From Microbacterium pullorum (lineage in GTDB: Bacteria; Actinomycetota; Actinomycetes; Actinomycetales; Microbacteriaceae), in NCBI RefSeq assembly GCF_014836535.1, contig NZ_JACSQP010000001.1, positions 410,337-474,336 of the forward strand: 64,000 nucleotides of DNA, written 5' to 3'. Each line of letters opens with the position of its first letter. Position 1 is the first letter of the stretch. The notes under the pieces are model-generated. The model made no database searches and was not told the DNA's origin. It worked only from the letters and a program-made list of their open reading frames with translations. Of this stretch, positions 43,527-52,119 are shown in pieces. Both the position numbers and the translations under genes were made by a program.

Positions 43527-44858
43527 CTACTTGACGGTGATGCCGCGCTCTTCCAGTGCGGCCACGACGTCGGTCTGGGTGGCGTGGTACGCATCCACCA
43601 GCGGGGTGCCGGCATCGACGGCCGCCTTGACGTTGTCGGTCAGCGATGCGAAGAGGGTGGACGACAGCGGCGGCCACTTCCACGACGTGTCGACAGCGGC
43701 ATCCGATTCGGCGAAGACATCCCAGATGTCCTGGCCGCCGTAGAACGCGAACACCTCGGGGTCGTCCTGCAGCGACGGGACCACACTGGTGTCGGCGATC
43801 GCGGGCCAACCGGCACCCACCGAGGTGAGGATGTCGACGCTGGTCGGGTCGGAGTTGAGCCAGAGCGCGAACTCGGCCGCCGCCTCGGGGTTCTTCGTGC
43901 CCTTCAGCACGACGCTGGCCGAGCCGCCGGCCCAGGTGGCCGAGACGTTCTCACCCGCGACCCACTGCGGCATGGCGCCCACGGCCCAGGAACCGGCGGT
44001 GTCGGGAGCGGTGCCGCGCAGGATCGCGTCGGCCCAGGAGCCCGAGATCCACGTGAGCACGTTGCCGTTCTGGATGTCGGCGTTCCACTCGGTGGAGAAG
44101 TCGGCCTCGATCTTGACGAGGTCCTCGTCGATCATCTTCTGCCAGAACTCCACGACCGACAGGGTGGCCTCGCCGTCGATGTCGACGACCCAGGCATCAC
44201 CGTCGGTGCCGAACCAGTTGGCGCCGCCCTGCTGAGCCAGACCGATCATCCAGGGCGCCTGGTTGAACGCGAAGGCCGCGATGTAGCGGTTGGGGTCGGA
44301 GGCGCGGATGACCTTGGCCGCCTCGTAGTACTCGTCCCACGTGGTGGGGTGGGCGAGGCCGAGCGAGTCGAAGATGTCCTTGCGGTAGAACTGACCGAGC
44401 GGGCCGGATGCCTGCGGCACCGCGTAGACCTGGTCGCCGAAGACGCCGGTCTCCCACTGCCACGGCACAAAGTCCTCTGCGGAGTCACCGACGTACTCGG
44501 TGATGTCCTCGAGGGCGTCGTTGACGAGGAAGTCGGGGATCGAGTCGTAGCCGACCTGCGCGACGTCGGCGGGGTTTCCCGCCTGCACGGCCGACAGCAT
44601 CTTGGCGTAGCCGCCGTCGGGACCGGCGGTGATCGTCTCGAGCGTGACGTGGATGTCGTCGCGCGCCTCGTTGAACGCGTCGACGGCGCGGTCGACATTG
44701 GGCACCCACGACTGGAAGGTGATCTCGATGGGATCCTCCGCGGTGCCACCCCCGTCGGTCGAGCCGCCGCTGCATGCCGAGAGCGCGAGTGCGCCGACGG
44801 CTCCCAGAGCCAGCGCGGACAGCAGCCGCGTACGCCGAGCGAATGGAGTGATGGACAT
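43527..44858 (-). CDS. Sugar-binding lipoprotein of ABC importer
   Basis: 443 residues, ATG after AAGGGAGC. Signal peptide with lipobox LSAC, Cys29, then a Gly/Ser/Thr-rich linker. Family 1 solute-binding features include ITFQSWVPNVDRAVDAFNEA, QFYRKDIFDSLGLAHPTTWD and ASVVLKGTKNPEAAAEFALW. It is first in the importer operon and divergent from the GH35 gene; together they suggest uptake of galactosides or plant oligosaccharides. Confidence 0.93.
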   Translation of the reverse strand: MSITPFARRTRLLSALALGAVGALALSACSGGSTDGGGTAEDPIEITFQSWVPNVDRAVDAFNEARDDIHVTLETITAGPDGGYAKMLSAVQAGNPADVAQVGYDSIPDFLVNDALEDITEYVGDSAEDFVPWQWETGVFGDQVYAVPQASGPLGQFYRKDIFDSLGLAHPTTWDEYYEAAKVIRASDPNRYIAAFAFNQAPWMIGLAQQGGANWFGTDGDAWVVDIDGEATLSVVEFWQKMIDEDLVKIEADFSTEWNADIQNGNVLTWISGSWADAILRGTAPDTAGSWAVGAMPQWVAGENVSATWAGGSASVVLKGTKNPEAAAEFALWLNSDPTSVDILTSVGAGWPAIADTSVVPSLQDDPEVFAFYGGQDIWDVFAESDAAVDTSWKWPPLSSTLFASLTDNVKAAVDAGTPLVDAYHATQTDVVAALEERGITVK

Positions 44859-45040
44859 AATGCTCCCTTGCATGTGATCGCGCATCCTGATGGATGTGGT
44901 GCGATCTGAGCCTATGACTGACGGTGAGCACCGCGGCATGGCGAAAGCCGTGGAAGACATGGATGATTCACCGGTCGCCATAAACCCGGCGCGTCGCGGC
45001 TCTCAGTAGACTGGAGAGTCGATACCGACGAAAGGTCGAC

Positions 45041-47194
45041 GTGCTCTCCACACCCCGTCTGCGCGTGTCCGCGCCTCCCGCCGCACCTGTCACCGACCTC
45101 GCCTCCGGCGATGTGCAGGTCACGAGCCGTTTCGTACAGGTGGGCGGTGAGCCCGTCTTCCCGCTGACCGGCGAAGTGCACTTCTCGCGACTGCCGCGCG
45201 CCCAGTGGGACGCGACGCTGCGGCGGATGCGGGCCGCCGGGATGACCCACGTGGCGACGTACGTGCTGTGGAACCACCACGAGCCGGTGCGTGGTGAAGC
45301 GTCATTCTCGGGCGACCTCGACCTGCGGGCGTTCCTGCAGGCGGCGACCGACCACGGGCTCGGCATCGTGCTGCGCATCGGCCCCTACGCGCACGCCGAA
45401 TCACGTCACGGCGGGCTGCCCGACTGGCTGGTCGAGACCGGCGTCGCGGTGCGCACGGACGACCCCGCGTATCTGGCGGAGGCCGAGCGCTGGTACGCGA
45501 TGCTGGCCGAGCAGGTGCGCGGCATCGAGTTGTTCGCCATCCAGGTCGACAACGAGCTCTACGACCAGCCGACGCACCTGCAGACGCTTCGTCGACTGGC
45601 CGAGCGGGTCGGGTTCACCGCACCACTGTGGGTGGCCACCGGATGGGGCGGCGCGGAGCTCCCCGACGACGTGCTGCCGGTCTTCGGCGGCTACTCCGAC
45701 TCGTTCTGGATCGAGGCCTCCGACACGCGGGACCTGCGCAGCGAGACGAACTTCTTCCCATCCGCGCGTCGTGATGACGACGGCATCGGCGCAGACCACC
45801 GCACCGGCACCCCGGGCGCGGCCCGCGAATACGACCTGCCGTTCGCGACCTGCGAGATCGGTGCCGGCATGACCGCCGCCTACCACCGCCGGCCCGTGGT
45901 CACGGCGGCCGATGTCGACGCGCTGACGCTGGCGAAACTGGCATCCGGGAGCGTCTGGCAGGGCTACTACATGTTCTCCGATGGCCGCAACCCGCGGGCC
46001 GGGCTGCAGGAAGCGCATGCCGCCGGCGAGCCCAACGACTTCCCCGACATCTCCTATGACTTCGGGGCGCCGTTGACCGTTGACGGCAAGCCGCGCGAGA
46101 GCTGGTTCCGCCTGCGCCGTCAGCACCACCTGCTCGGCCGGTGGGGCGCGCAGCTGGCGACCATGCCCGCTTCGTTCCCCGACGACGCCCCCGACGCGCC
46201 CGACACCGAGGGGCTGCGCTGGTCGGTGCGATCCGACGGCGAGGCCGGGTTCGTCTTCGTCATCAACCACCAGCCCGGGGTGGCGCTGCCCGCCCACGAC
46301 GGCGTGGCGTTCACCGTGGCGACCGATGCCGGCGAGGTCGCATTCCCCGCCGTCGACATCCCCTCGGATGCCGCGTTCGTGTGGCCGTTCGGGATGCGGG
46401 TGGGCGCGGCGACGCTGCGCTGGGCGACCGCGCAGCCGCTGACCGAGGTGGTCTGGCGCGGGACGCCGCTGGTCGTGCTCGGGGAGACGGCCGGCATTCC
46501 GGCGCGCTTCGACGCCGATGCCGACGTGCGCGAGGCGCAGCTCGACGGACCGGGCTCGCTGTACGAGCTGGTGCGTGACGGCGAGACCGTCGCCCGCGTG
46601 CTGGTGCTGTCGGAGGACGACGCACTGCGGCTCGGTGTACGGGCCGGGGCGGAGGGTGCCGGTGCCGGTGGCGCCGAGTTGGTCCTGGCCGATGGCGTGG
46701 TGGCATCGGATCGGGCGGAGATCTTCGACGGCGGCGACGGCGAGGTGGGCCGCCTCACCGATGACGGCTGGGTCATCGCCGGCACGGCCGCACCGCGTCG
46801 CGCGGACGTCGAGGTGAGCCTCGTCCGCCAGGCGGGGAGCCCGCCCGAGCGCCACGCCGCCGACAACGGCCGCGCGTCGATCCCGACCGACTGGAGCGGG
46901 GCCGCCCAGTACGCCCTCGACGTGCCGGACGACGCCGAAGCGACCCTGGTTCTCGAATGGGAGGGCGACGTTGCGCGCGCCTGGGTGGGGGACCGGCTGC
47001 TGTCGGATGCCGTCTACCGCGGCGAGCCCTGGCGCATCGGGCCGCACGAGCGCCGCGGGGCGCAGCACATCGCGATCGAGATCCTCCCTCCCCACCCCGC
47101 GGCCGACGTGTACATCGGTGCCGGTCGCGTGCCGACGCGGGCCGTCGTGGACGCGGCGCGACTGGAATCCGTGGGCACGGTGGCGTTGGGTTGA
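45041..47194 (+). CDS. GH35-like beta-galactosidase
   Basis: 717 residues, GTG start after GAAAGGTCG. The N-terminal catalytic barrel carries VFPLTGEVHFSRLPRAQWDA, GMTHVATYVLWNHHEP, a proton-donor Glu172 in FAIQVDNELYD and a likely nucleophile Glu272 in FATCEIGAGMTAAYH. The rest is beta-sandwich domains. There is no signal peptide, so it hydrolyses galactosides in the cytoplasm after import. It is divergent from the ABC importer, with 182 bp between carrying a -10-like TAGACT close to the start. Confidence 0.9.
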   Translation: MLSTPRLRVSAPPAAPVTDLASGDVQVTSRFVQVGGEPVFPLTGEVHFSRLPRAQWDATLRRMRAAGMTHVATYVLWNHHEPVRGEASFSGDLDLRAFLQAATDHGLGIVLRIGPYAHAESRHGGLPDWLVETGVAVRTDDPAYLAEAERWYAMLAEQVRGIELFAIQVDNELYDQPTHLQTLRRLAERVGFTAPLWVATGWGGAELPDDVLPVFGGYSDSFWIEASDTRDLRSETNFFPSARRDDDGIGADHRTGTPGAAREYDLPFATCEIGAGMTAAYHRRPVVTAADVDALTLAKLASGSVWQGYYMFSDGRNPRAGLQEAHAAGEPNDFPDISYDFGAPLTVDGKPRESWFRLRRQHHLLGRWGAQLATMPASFPDDAPDAPDTEGLRWSVRSDGEAGFVFVINHQPGVALPAHDGVAFTVATDAGEVAFPAVDIPSDAAFVWPFGMRVGAATLRWATAQPLTEVVWRGTPLVVLGETAGIPARFDADADVREAQLDGPGSLYELVRDGETVARVLVLSEDDALRLGVRAGAEGAGAGGAELVLADGVVASDRAEIFDGGDGEVGRLTDDGWVIAGTAAPRRADVEVSLVRQAGSPPERHAADNGRASIPTDWSGAAQYALDVPDDAEATLVLEWEGDVARAWVGDRLLSDAVYRGEPWRIGPHERRGAQHIAIEILPPHPAADVYIGAGRVPTRAVVDAARLESVGTVALG

Positions 47195-47347
47195 CGTCGC
47201 CCGGCGGGTGGGCGCGCTGCGTCCGCCCACCCGCCGGCGGGCCGGCCGCACGGATGGCGTCGCTTGCGGGCAGCCGGCCGCGCGGAAGCTTCGTGCGCCG
47301 TCGGCTGCGCTGCCTGCGCCGGCGTCACCGTCACGGGCGACGAGCTG

Positions 47348-48070
47348 TCAGACGACGCCGGAGGTGTCGAGCAGCGTGCCGACGGCGAACGTGGCCGCCA
47401 GTGCCAGCGCACCGCCGACGACCGTGCGGATCATCGCGCGCCCCGGTGCCGCACCGCCGATACGCGCCGCGAGCGCACCGGTCACGGCGAGGGCGATGAG
47501 CACCGCGACGAAGGTGATCGGCACCCGCCACTGCGGCGGGGGCAGCAGGATCGCGGCCATCGGCAGGATCGAACCCGACACGAACGCGATTCCCGACGCG
47601 AACGCGGCGTGCCACGGGCTCACGACGTCGCCCTCGGTGATCTGCAGTTCGGCGTCCAGATGCGCCGCCAGCGCGTCGTGGGCGGTCAGCTCCTGGGCGA
47701 CCCGGTGGGCGGTGGCATCCGAAAGGCCCTTGGCCCGGTACAGCCCCGCGAGTTCATCGAGCTCTTCGTCGGGAGTCGCCTGCAGCTCGGCGCGCTCCTT
47801 GGCGATGAGTGCGTGCTGGGTGTCGCGCTGGCTGCTCACCGAGACGTACTCGCCGAGCGCCATCGAGACCGCGCCGCCGATCACCGCCGCCGCCCCCGCG
47901 GTGAGGATGGGGCCGACCGCCGACGTCGCGCCCGCGACGCCCACCACGACGGCGGCGACCGAGACGATGCCGTCGTTCGCGCCCAGCACCCCTGCCCGCA
48001 GCCAGTTGAGGCGTTCGGCCAGCCCCTGGCGGTGCGGTTCGTCGTGCGTGGGTGTCGCGGGTGCGCTCAT
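47348..48070 (-). CDS. VIT1/CCC1 family iron/manganese transporter
   Basis: 240 residues from MSAPATPTHDEP. VIT family marks: NWLRAGVLGANDGIVSVAAV, the GGAVSMALGEYVSVSSQRD helix, a cytoplasmic acidic helical loop (EELDELAGLYRAKGLSDATA) that binds metal, and three C-terminal helices. It probably moves Fe2+ or Mn2+ out of the cytoplasm. It is a single gene on its strand, downstream of a convergent GH35 gene with no link in function. Confidence 0.92.
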   Translation of the reverse strand: MSAPATPTHDEPHRQGLAERLNWLRAGVLGANDGIVSVAAVVVGVAGATSAVGPILTAGAAAVIGGAVSMALGEYVSVSSQRDTQHALIAKERAELQATPDEELDELAGLYRAKGLSDATAHRVAQELTAHDALAAHLDAELQITEGDVVSPWHAAFASGIAFVSGSILPMAAILLPPPQWRVPITFVAVLIALAVTGALAARIGGAAPGRAMIRTVVGGALALAATFAVGTLLDTSGVV

Positions 48071-48139
48071 CTGCACACCTTAGGCAGGGGTCTGCGACGG
48101 GGAAAGAGTGGGTGTTCGCGGTGCGCGGTCCGCGTCACC

Positions 48140-49213
48140 TCAGGCGAGGGCGGACTGGCGGTCGCCGGCCGCGAGGCGTGCGGCTGCGAGCCCTTCAGCG
48201 GCCTCGAGCGGTGTGATGCCGCCGGTCTCGGCCTCGTCGTAGATGCGTCGCAGCGTGTCGCCGATGCGAGCGACGCGCGTCATGGTCTCGGCGCGGGTGC
48301 CGAGATGCTTGGCCTCCGAGTCGAGATAGATGACGCCGCCGGCATTCACGACGAAGTCGGGCGCATAGAGGATGCCGCGCGCGGCGAGGCGCCCGGCTCC
48401 CTCGTGCGAGGCGAGTGGGTTGTTGGCGGGGCCGCAGACGGCTGCGGCATCCAGGGTGTCGATGACCTCGTCGGTGAGGAGGCCCCCGATGCCGGCCGGG
48501 ACGAAGACGTCGGCTGCGACGCGGTGCTCGGTGCCGGGCTCGGCCCATGCCGCGCCGAGTTCGCGCGCGAGGTGGCGCTTGGCCGGGTTGACGTCGGTGA
48601 CGGTGAGGACCGCGCCTTCGGTGGACAGGCGCACCGCGAGGCGGCTGCCGACCTGACCGAGACCCGAGACGGTGATGCGGCGGCCGGCGACGTCGGGGGA
48701 GCCGGTGACGCGCTCGAGGGTGGCGCGCAGCGATTCGTAGACGCCGAGGCTTGTCGGGCCGGCCGGTTCGCCGGAGCCGCCGACGGCATCGGGGAGCCCC
48801 ACGACGTGCTCGGTGCGCTCCGAGACGACGAGCATGTCGTCGGTCGTGGAGCCCACGTCCTCGGCGGTGCGGTAGCGGCCGTCGAACGACGCGACCGCGT
48901 CGCCGAGGTCGAGGAACGCGGCGCGGCGGCGCTCGGGGCTGAGCGCGGTGCCCGGTTCCAGGCCGATGACCGCCTTGCCGCCGCCGGCGTCGAGGCCCGC
49001 TGCCGCGTTCTTCAGAGTCATCGCCGCCGACAGGCGCAGGGCGTCGCCGAGCGCGTCGCTCCAGTGGGGATAGGTCCACAGTCGCGCACCACCGAGGGCG
49101 GAACCGAGGACGGAGGAGTGCAGGGCGACCACGAGGAACAGATCGCTGCGTCGCCCGGTCATCACCTCCACCCGTTCGTGACGGAAATCGGGAAGGGGCA
49201 GGGCAGGCGTCAT
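48140..49213 (-). CDS. Leu/Val/Phe-type amino acid dehydrogenase
   Basis: 357 residues of the Glu/Leu/Phe/Val dehydrogenase family, of the leucine/valine-dehydrogenase size. Landmarks: GLDAGGGKAVIGLEPG with the substrate Lys region, AEDVGSTTDDMLVVSE, the NAD site TVSGLGQVGSRLAVRLS and PAGIGGLLTDEVIDTLDAAA. It oxidatively deaminates branched-chain or aromatic amino acids to oxo-acids. The ATG follows GAAAGAGGA. Confidence 0.93.
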   Translation of the reverse strand: MTPALPLPDFRHERVEVMTGRRSDLFLVVALHSSVLGSALGGARLWTYPHWSDALGDALRLSAAMTLKNAAAGLDAGGGKAVIGLEPGTALSPERRRAAFLDLGDAVASFDGRYRTAEDVGSTTDDMLVVSERTEHVVGLPDAVGGSGEPAGPTSLGVYESLRATLERVTGSPDVAGRRITVSGLGQVGSRLAVRLSTEGAVLTVTDVNPAKRHLARELGAAWAEPGTEHRVAADVFVPAGIGGLLTDEVIDTLDAAAVCGPANNPLASHEGAGRLAARGILYAPDFVVNAGGVIYLDSEAKHLGTRAETMTRVARIGDTLRRIYDEAETGGITPLEAAEGLAAARLAAGDRQSALA

Positions 49214-49344
49214 CGCATTCCTCTTTCGGCGGGCCTTGTGGGCTGCACGGTGGACCCGCGGCTTTGCGGCATCCTGCCCCCATTGTGCCTCACGAGCCTG
49301 AGCGGTTCGAGTGCGTCGTCGCCCCGATGCTCACGTTCCTCCCC

Positions 49345-49417
49345 GTCGGAATTCAGGCGCACGTAACCCGGCCCCCCGTCGCGCCGCCGAACCCCGCCCC
49401 ACAGCCTGAGTTCCGAC
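49345..49417. repeat. REPIN-like element 1
   Basis: The left end GTCGGAATTCAGGC and the right end GCCTGAGTTCCGAC are inverted copies of the same 14-bp sequence (one mismatch), with 45 bp between; total 73 bp. It is one of five such units. Confidence 0.8.
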
Positions 49418-49515
49418 CGCGCCGCGCCGCGTCCCGCCGCGCCGCTCCGCGCCGCCTCCTGCCGCGGCGCGCCGCGTCCCGCCGCGCCGCGTCGCCTCCT
49501 GCCGCGCCGCTTCCG
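49418..49515. repeat. Low-complexity CCGCG-rich tandem repeat
   Basis: A degenerate run built from CGCCGCG, CTCCTGCCGCG and CCGCGTCC. It contains an imperfect duplication of about 40-45 bp (each half ends in CCTCCTGCCGCG). No coding role is seen. Confidence 0.7.
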
Positions 49516-49538
49516 GGATAGGACAACCCCGCGCCCCT

Positions 49539-49610
49539 GTCGGAATTCAGGCTGACGCTGATGATGTGCGGGCGCGGGGACTGAACGGGCCGCACTGCCT
49601 GAATTCCGGC
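49539..49610. repeat. REPIN-like element 2
   Basis: GTCGGAATTCAGGC, 44 bp, GCCTGAATTCCGGC; 72 bp in total. The interior is not similar to that of the other units. Confidence 0.8.
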
Positions 49611-49760
49611 GGCGGCGGCGCACGGACCACCGGCGAGTGCTGGCGCGCGTGCAGGGTGTCCGCCGCCACCGATTCCCCCGCCGCCGGGTCCCGCTTCTCG
49701 ATGGCCTCGCGCCGCCCATTCTTGTGCCGTCCCCGTCGGACTGTTGCGCCGCACCGGCCC

Positions 49761-49832
49761 GTCTGAATTCAGGCCTACGGCGGGGGCGCGCGCCGATCGG
49801 GCTGCAACCGCATTCGCAACCTGAATATCGAC
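49761..49832. repeat. REPIN-like element 3
   Basis: GTCTGAATTCAGGC, 44 bp, ACCTGAATATCGAC; 72 bp in total, with a few more changes in the right end than the other units. It ends 107 bp before the DUF559 gene. Confidence 0.75.
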
Positions 49833-49939
49833 CGGTTCGCGCTTCGCGCGATCCTCCCCAGGCCCGCGGGCGACCGAACCCTCCACAGAGGGACGTATTC
49901 GGGCGGCAGGAAACCTGCGGGTTCGGATAGGACGGAGGA

Positions 49940-50791
49940 ATGCTCCGCGACCTCGATCAGACCGCGCAGCGCGTGCGCGTGTTTCGTCGCGGTGAACTGC
50001 TCGCAAGCGGCTATTCGCCGACCGGCCTCACCCGGGCAGTGCGGCGCGGCGCGGTGCTCCGCCCGCGCGGTGGCGCGTACCTGCACCCGGAGACGGCGCA
50101 GGACGTGGTCGATGCGGTGCGGGTGGGTGGTCGACTGGCGTGCGTATCGGAGCTGGCCCGGCTCGGCGTGTACGTCCGCGACAGCGGCGTGCTGCACGTG
50201 CACCTGTCTCACGGAGCCTCACGGCTGCGGGATCTGCCACGCGCCGCGCGGCGGCACTGGCGGCCGTTGCATCGCTGCCCGCACCCGGCCGACGCGAGCG
50301 TGGAAGTGTTCGACGCCCTGATCCAGGCGATCGGATGCCAGGACCCGGCCGATGCCGTCGCGACGATCGACTCCGCCCTGCACCTGCGCCTGCTTCGGGC
50401 AGACGAACTCGACGAACTCTTCCGCCACGTCGATGCGCGCAAGCGCCACCTGCGGGGACTCGTCGACGGTCGGAGCGAAGCAGGCACGGAGACACTCGTG
50501 CGATTGATGCTGCGCGCATTCAGGGTGACGGTGGATCTCCAGGTGGTGTTCGTCGGCGTGGGCCGGGTCGACCTGGTCGTCGACGACTGGCTCGTGATCG
50601 AATGCGACAGCCGTGCGCACCACTCCGAGTGGGAAGCGCAGCGTCGTGACCGCCGTCGTGACCAGGCGCTCGCTGCGCGCGGGTACTGCGTCTATCGGCC
50701 CATCGCGGAGGACATCCTCTACCGCCCGGAGTCGGTGGTCGCGGCGCTCCGCGGTCTATTGGGCCGGCCCCGTCGCCGCCCCACCCGCTGA
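49940..50791 (+). CDS. AbiEi-type N-terminal HTH fused to DUF559 nuclease-fold domain
   Basis: 283 residues. The N-terminus (VFRRGELLASGYSPTGLTRA, VRRGAVLRPRGGAYLHP) is the winged HTH of AbiEi-type antitoxins. The C-terminus is a DUF559/Vsr-like PD-(D/E)xK fold: VGRVDLVVDDWLVIECDSRA, then HHSEWEAQRRDRRRDQALAA and GYCVYRPIAED. Possible active-site acids are the Asp of VDLVV and the Glu and Asp of IECD. No AbiEii toxin is adjacent, so it is not a normal toxin-antitoxin pair. Three REPIN-like units precede it and two follow it. Such proteins are common in Microbacteriaceae, but their job is unknown; site-specific DNA binding or nicking is inference. Confidence 0.85.
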   Translation: MLRDLDQTAQRVRVFRRGELLASGYSPTGLTRAVRRGAVLRPRGGAYLHPETAQDVVDAVRVGGRLACVSELARLGVYVRDSGVLHVHLSHGASRLRDLPRAARRHWRPLHRCPHPADASVEVFDALIQAIGCQDPADAVATIDSALHLRLLRADELDELFRHVDARKRHLRGLVDGRSEAGTETLVRLMLRAFRVTVDLQVVFVGVGRVDLVVDDWLVIECDSRAHHSEWEAQRRDRRRDQALAARGYCVYRPIAEDILYRPESVVAALRGLLGRPRRRPTR

Positions 50792-50836
50792 CGCCGCTCA
50801 CCGCCGCGGGTCAGTGCGTCGGCGCTGCCTCGCGGC

Positions 50837-50909
50837 GTCGGTATTCAGGCGGCCGGCGCGAGAACAGCGGTGGGGAAGCCGGGCTGTGCCGCCACGCCTG
50901 AATTCCGAC
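50837..50909. repeat. REPIN-like element 4
   Basis: GTCGGTATTCAGGC, 45 bp, GCCTGAATTCCGAC; 73 bp in total. It starts 46 bp after the DUF559 stop. Confidence 0.8.
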
Positions 50910-50965
50910 AGATGACGCGCGCGCGACGGCGCGGGCCGCCGCACCCCAAGGGCGGGGGAGCCGGC

Positions 50966-51038
50966 GTCGGAATTCCGGCGGTGGGTGGCCGTGGGGGGCG
51001 GGATCGAGTCACGGGGCGGCGGTGGCCTGAATTCCGAC
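50966..51038. repeat. REPIN-like element 5
   Basis: GTCGGAATTCCGGC, 45 bp, GCCTGAATTCCGAC; 73 bp in total. It lies between element 4 and the 3' end of the opposing PPOX gene. Confidence 0.8.
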
Positions 51039-51100
51039 GGGGCACGGCAGCGCGGGGACGTCACCACAGACACCGTGCGGCGGACGGCGGGGCGCGGGAG

Positions 51101-51541
51101 TCAGGTAGCCCAGGCGGTCAGACGGGTGGGGGTGAACTCGATCACGGTGGAGAAGACCCGGCCGAGCTCCTCGATCGGCATGCCGTACGCGTCGATCGAC
51201 TTCTCGTACTTCGTGAGGAACGGTTCCCGGAACCGCGCGAGGAAGTCGGACGCGCCGTCGGGGATGAGTCGCACATCGCCGTGGAAGATCGCGATGTCGT
51301 CGCCGAACCGCCCGCCGTCGAGATGGAGCACCGCCTTCGAACCGCGCCGCAGGTGCTGCGCCTTGTACGCCTCGGGTTCGCTGACGATGCGGAACACCCC
51401 GTCGTGCCAGAGGAACCAGACCGGCGCCGGATGCGGCGTGCCGTCGGCGGTCGTCGTGATGAGCCACATGATCAACTCGGTGTCGAGACGAGCGCGCGCG
51501 GCCGCGTGGGCGGGCTTATCGACGTCGAACACATCGTTCAT
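51101..51541 (-). CDS. PPOX-class flavin/F420-dependent oxidoreductase family protein
   Basis: 146 residues with the split-barrel fold of pyridoxamine-phosphate-oxidase-like proteins: MWLITTTADGTPHPAPVWFL, VFRIVSEPEAYKAQHLRRG and VIEFTPTRLTAWAT. The pattern resembles the actinobacterial F420H2-dependent group, whose substrates are mostly unknown. The ATG is at 51,539-51,541, only 15 bp from the divergent YbaK-like gene, so the two share a very compact promoter or are leaderless. Confidence 0.88.
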   Translation of the reverse strand: MNDVFDVDKPAHAAARARLDTELIMWLITTTADGTPHPAPVWFLWHDGVFRIVSEPEAYKAQHLRRGSKAVLHLDGGRFGDDIAIFHGDVRLIPDGASDFLARFREPFLTKYEKSIDAYGMPIEELGRVFSTVIEFTPTRLTAWAT

Positions 51542-51555
51542 GCCGAGACTCTAAT

Positions 51556-52041
51556 GTGGGGGCTGTGACAGCGCACCTGCCCATCCGCAGCCGGCTCGTC
51601 CACGACGCACTGCGGGCGGCGGGCATCCCGGGTGAGATCGTCGTGCTCCCGGATGCCGCATCCACGGCCCCGCTGGCGGCCGCGGCCCTCGGCGTCGAGG
51701 TCGGCGCCATCGCCAACAGCCTCGTGTTCTGGTCGGACGGTGCACCGCTGCTGGTCATGACCAGCGGTGCCCACCGAGTCGACACCGCCGCGCTCGCCGC
51801 GCGCCTGGGCCGCGAGCGCATCCAGCGCGCGACGGCGGAACAGGTGCGCGAAGCGACGGGTCAGGCCATCGGCGGCGTCGCGCCGACCGGGCATCCTGCC
51901 CCGCTCCTCACGATCGTCGACGAGGCCCTCGCCGACCACCCCGAGATCTGGGCTGCCGGCGGCACTGCGCACACCGTCTTCCCGATGACCTTCGACGAAC
52001 TCGTCGCGCTCACCGGCGGCGTGGTCACGAAGGTCGACTGA
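51556..52041 (+). CDS. YbaK/EbsC-type aminoacyl-tRNA deacylase
   Basis: 161 residues from GTG 51,556 (an alternative GTG lies three codons on). YbaK/ProX-domain features: LGVEVGAIANSLVFWSDGAP, LVMTSGAHRVDTAALAARLG, and IGGVAPTGHPAPLLTIVDEA. These hydrolyse mischarged tRNAs such as Cys- or Ala-tRNA(Pro). Residues near the start place the gene almost leaderless relative to the divergent PPOX gene. Confidence 0.92.
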   Translation: MGAVTAHLPIRSRLVHDALRAAGIPGEIVVLPDAASTAPLAAAALGVEVGAIANSLVFWSDGAPLLVMTSGAHRVDTAALAARLGRERIQRATAEQVREATGQAIGGVAPTGHPAPLLTIVDEALADHPEIWAAGGTAHTVFPMTFDELVALTGGVVTKVD

Positions 52042-52119
52042 CCCCGCGCCACGGCACGCCGCCGCGGCCCTGCACCCACCCCCTCTTGCACCTGCGCGGC
52101 CGGCGCGGAACGCTGAAGC

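Noticed and set aside
49940..50791. AbiE toxin-antitoxin system
   Set aside because: Only the AbiEi-type HTH is present, fused to DUF559, and no AbiEii nucleotidyltransferase is adjacent.
49345..51038. CRISPR array
   Set aside because: The repeat is 14 bp, alternates in orientation and is interrupted by a gene; no Cas genes or uniform spacers.
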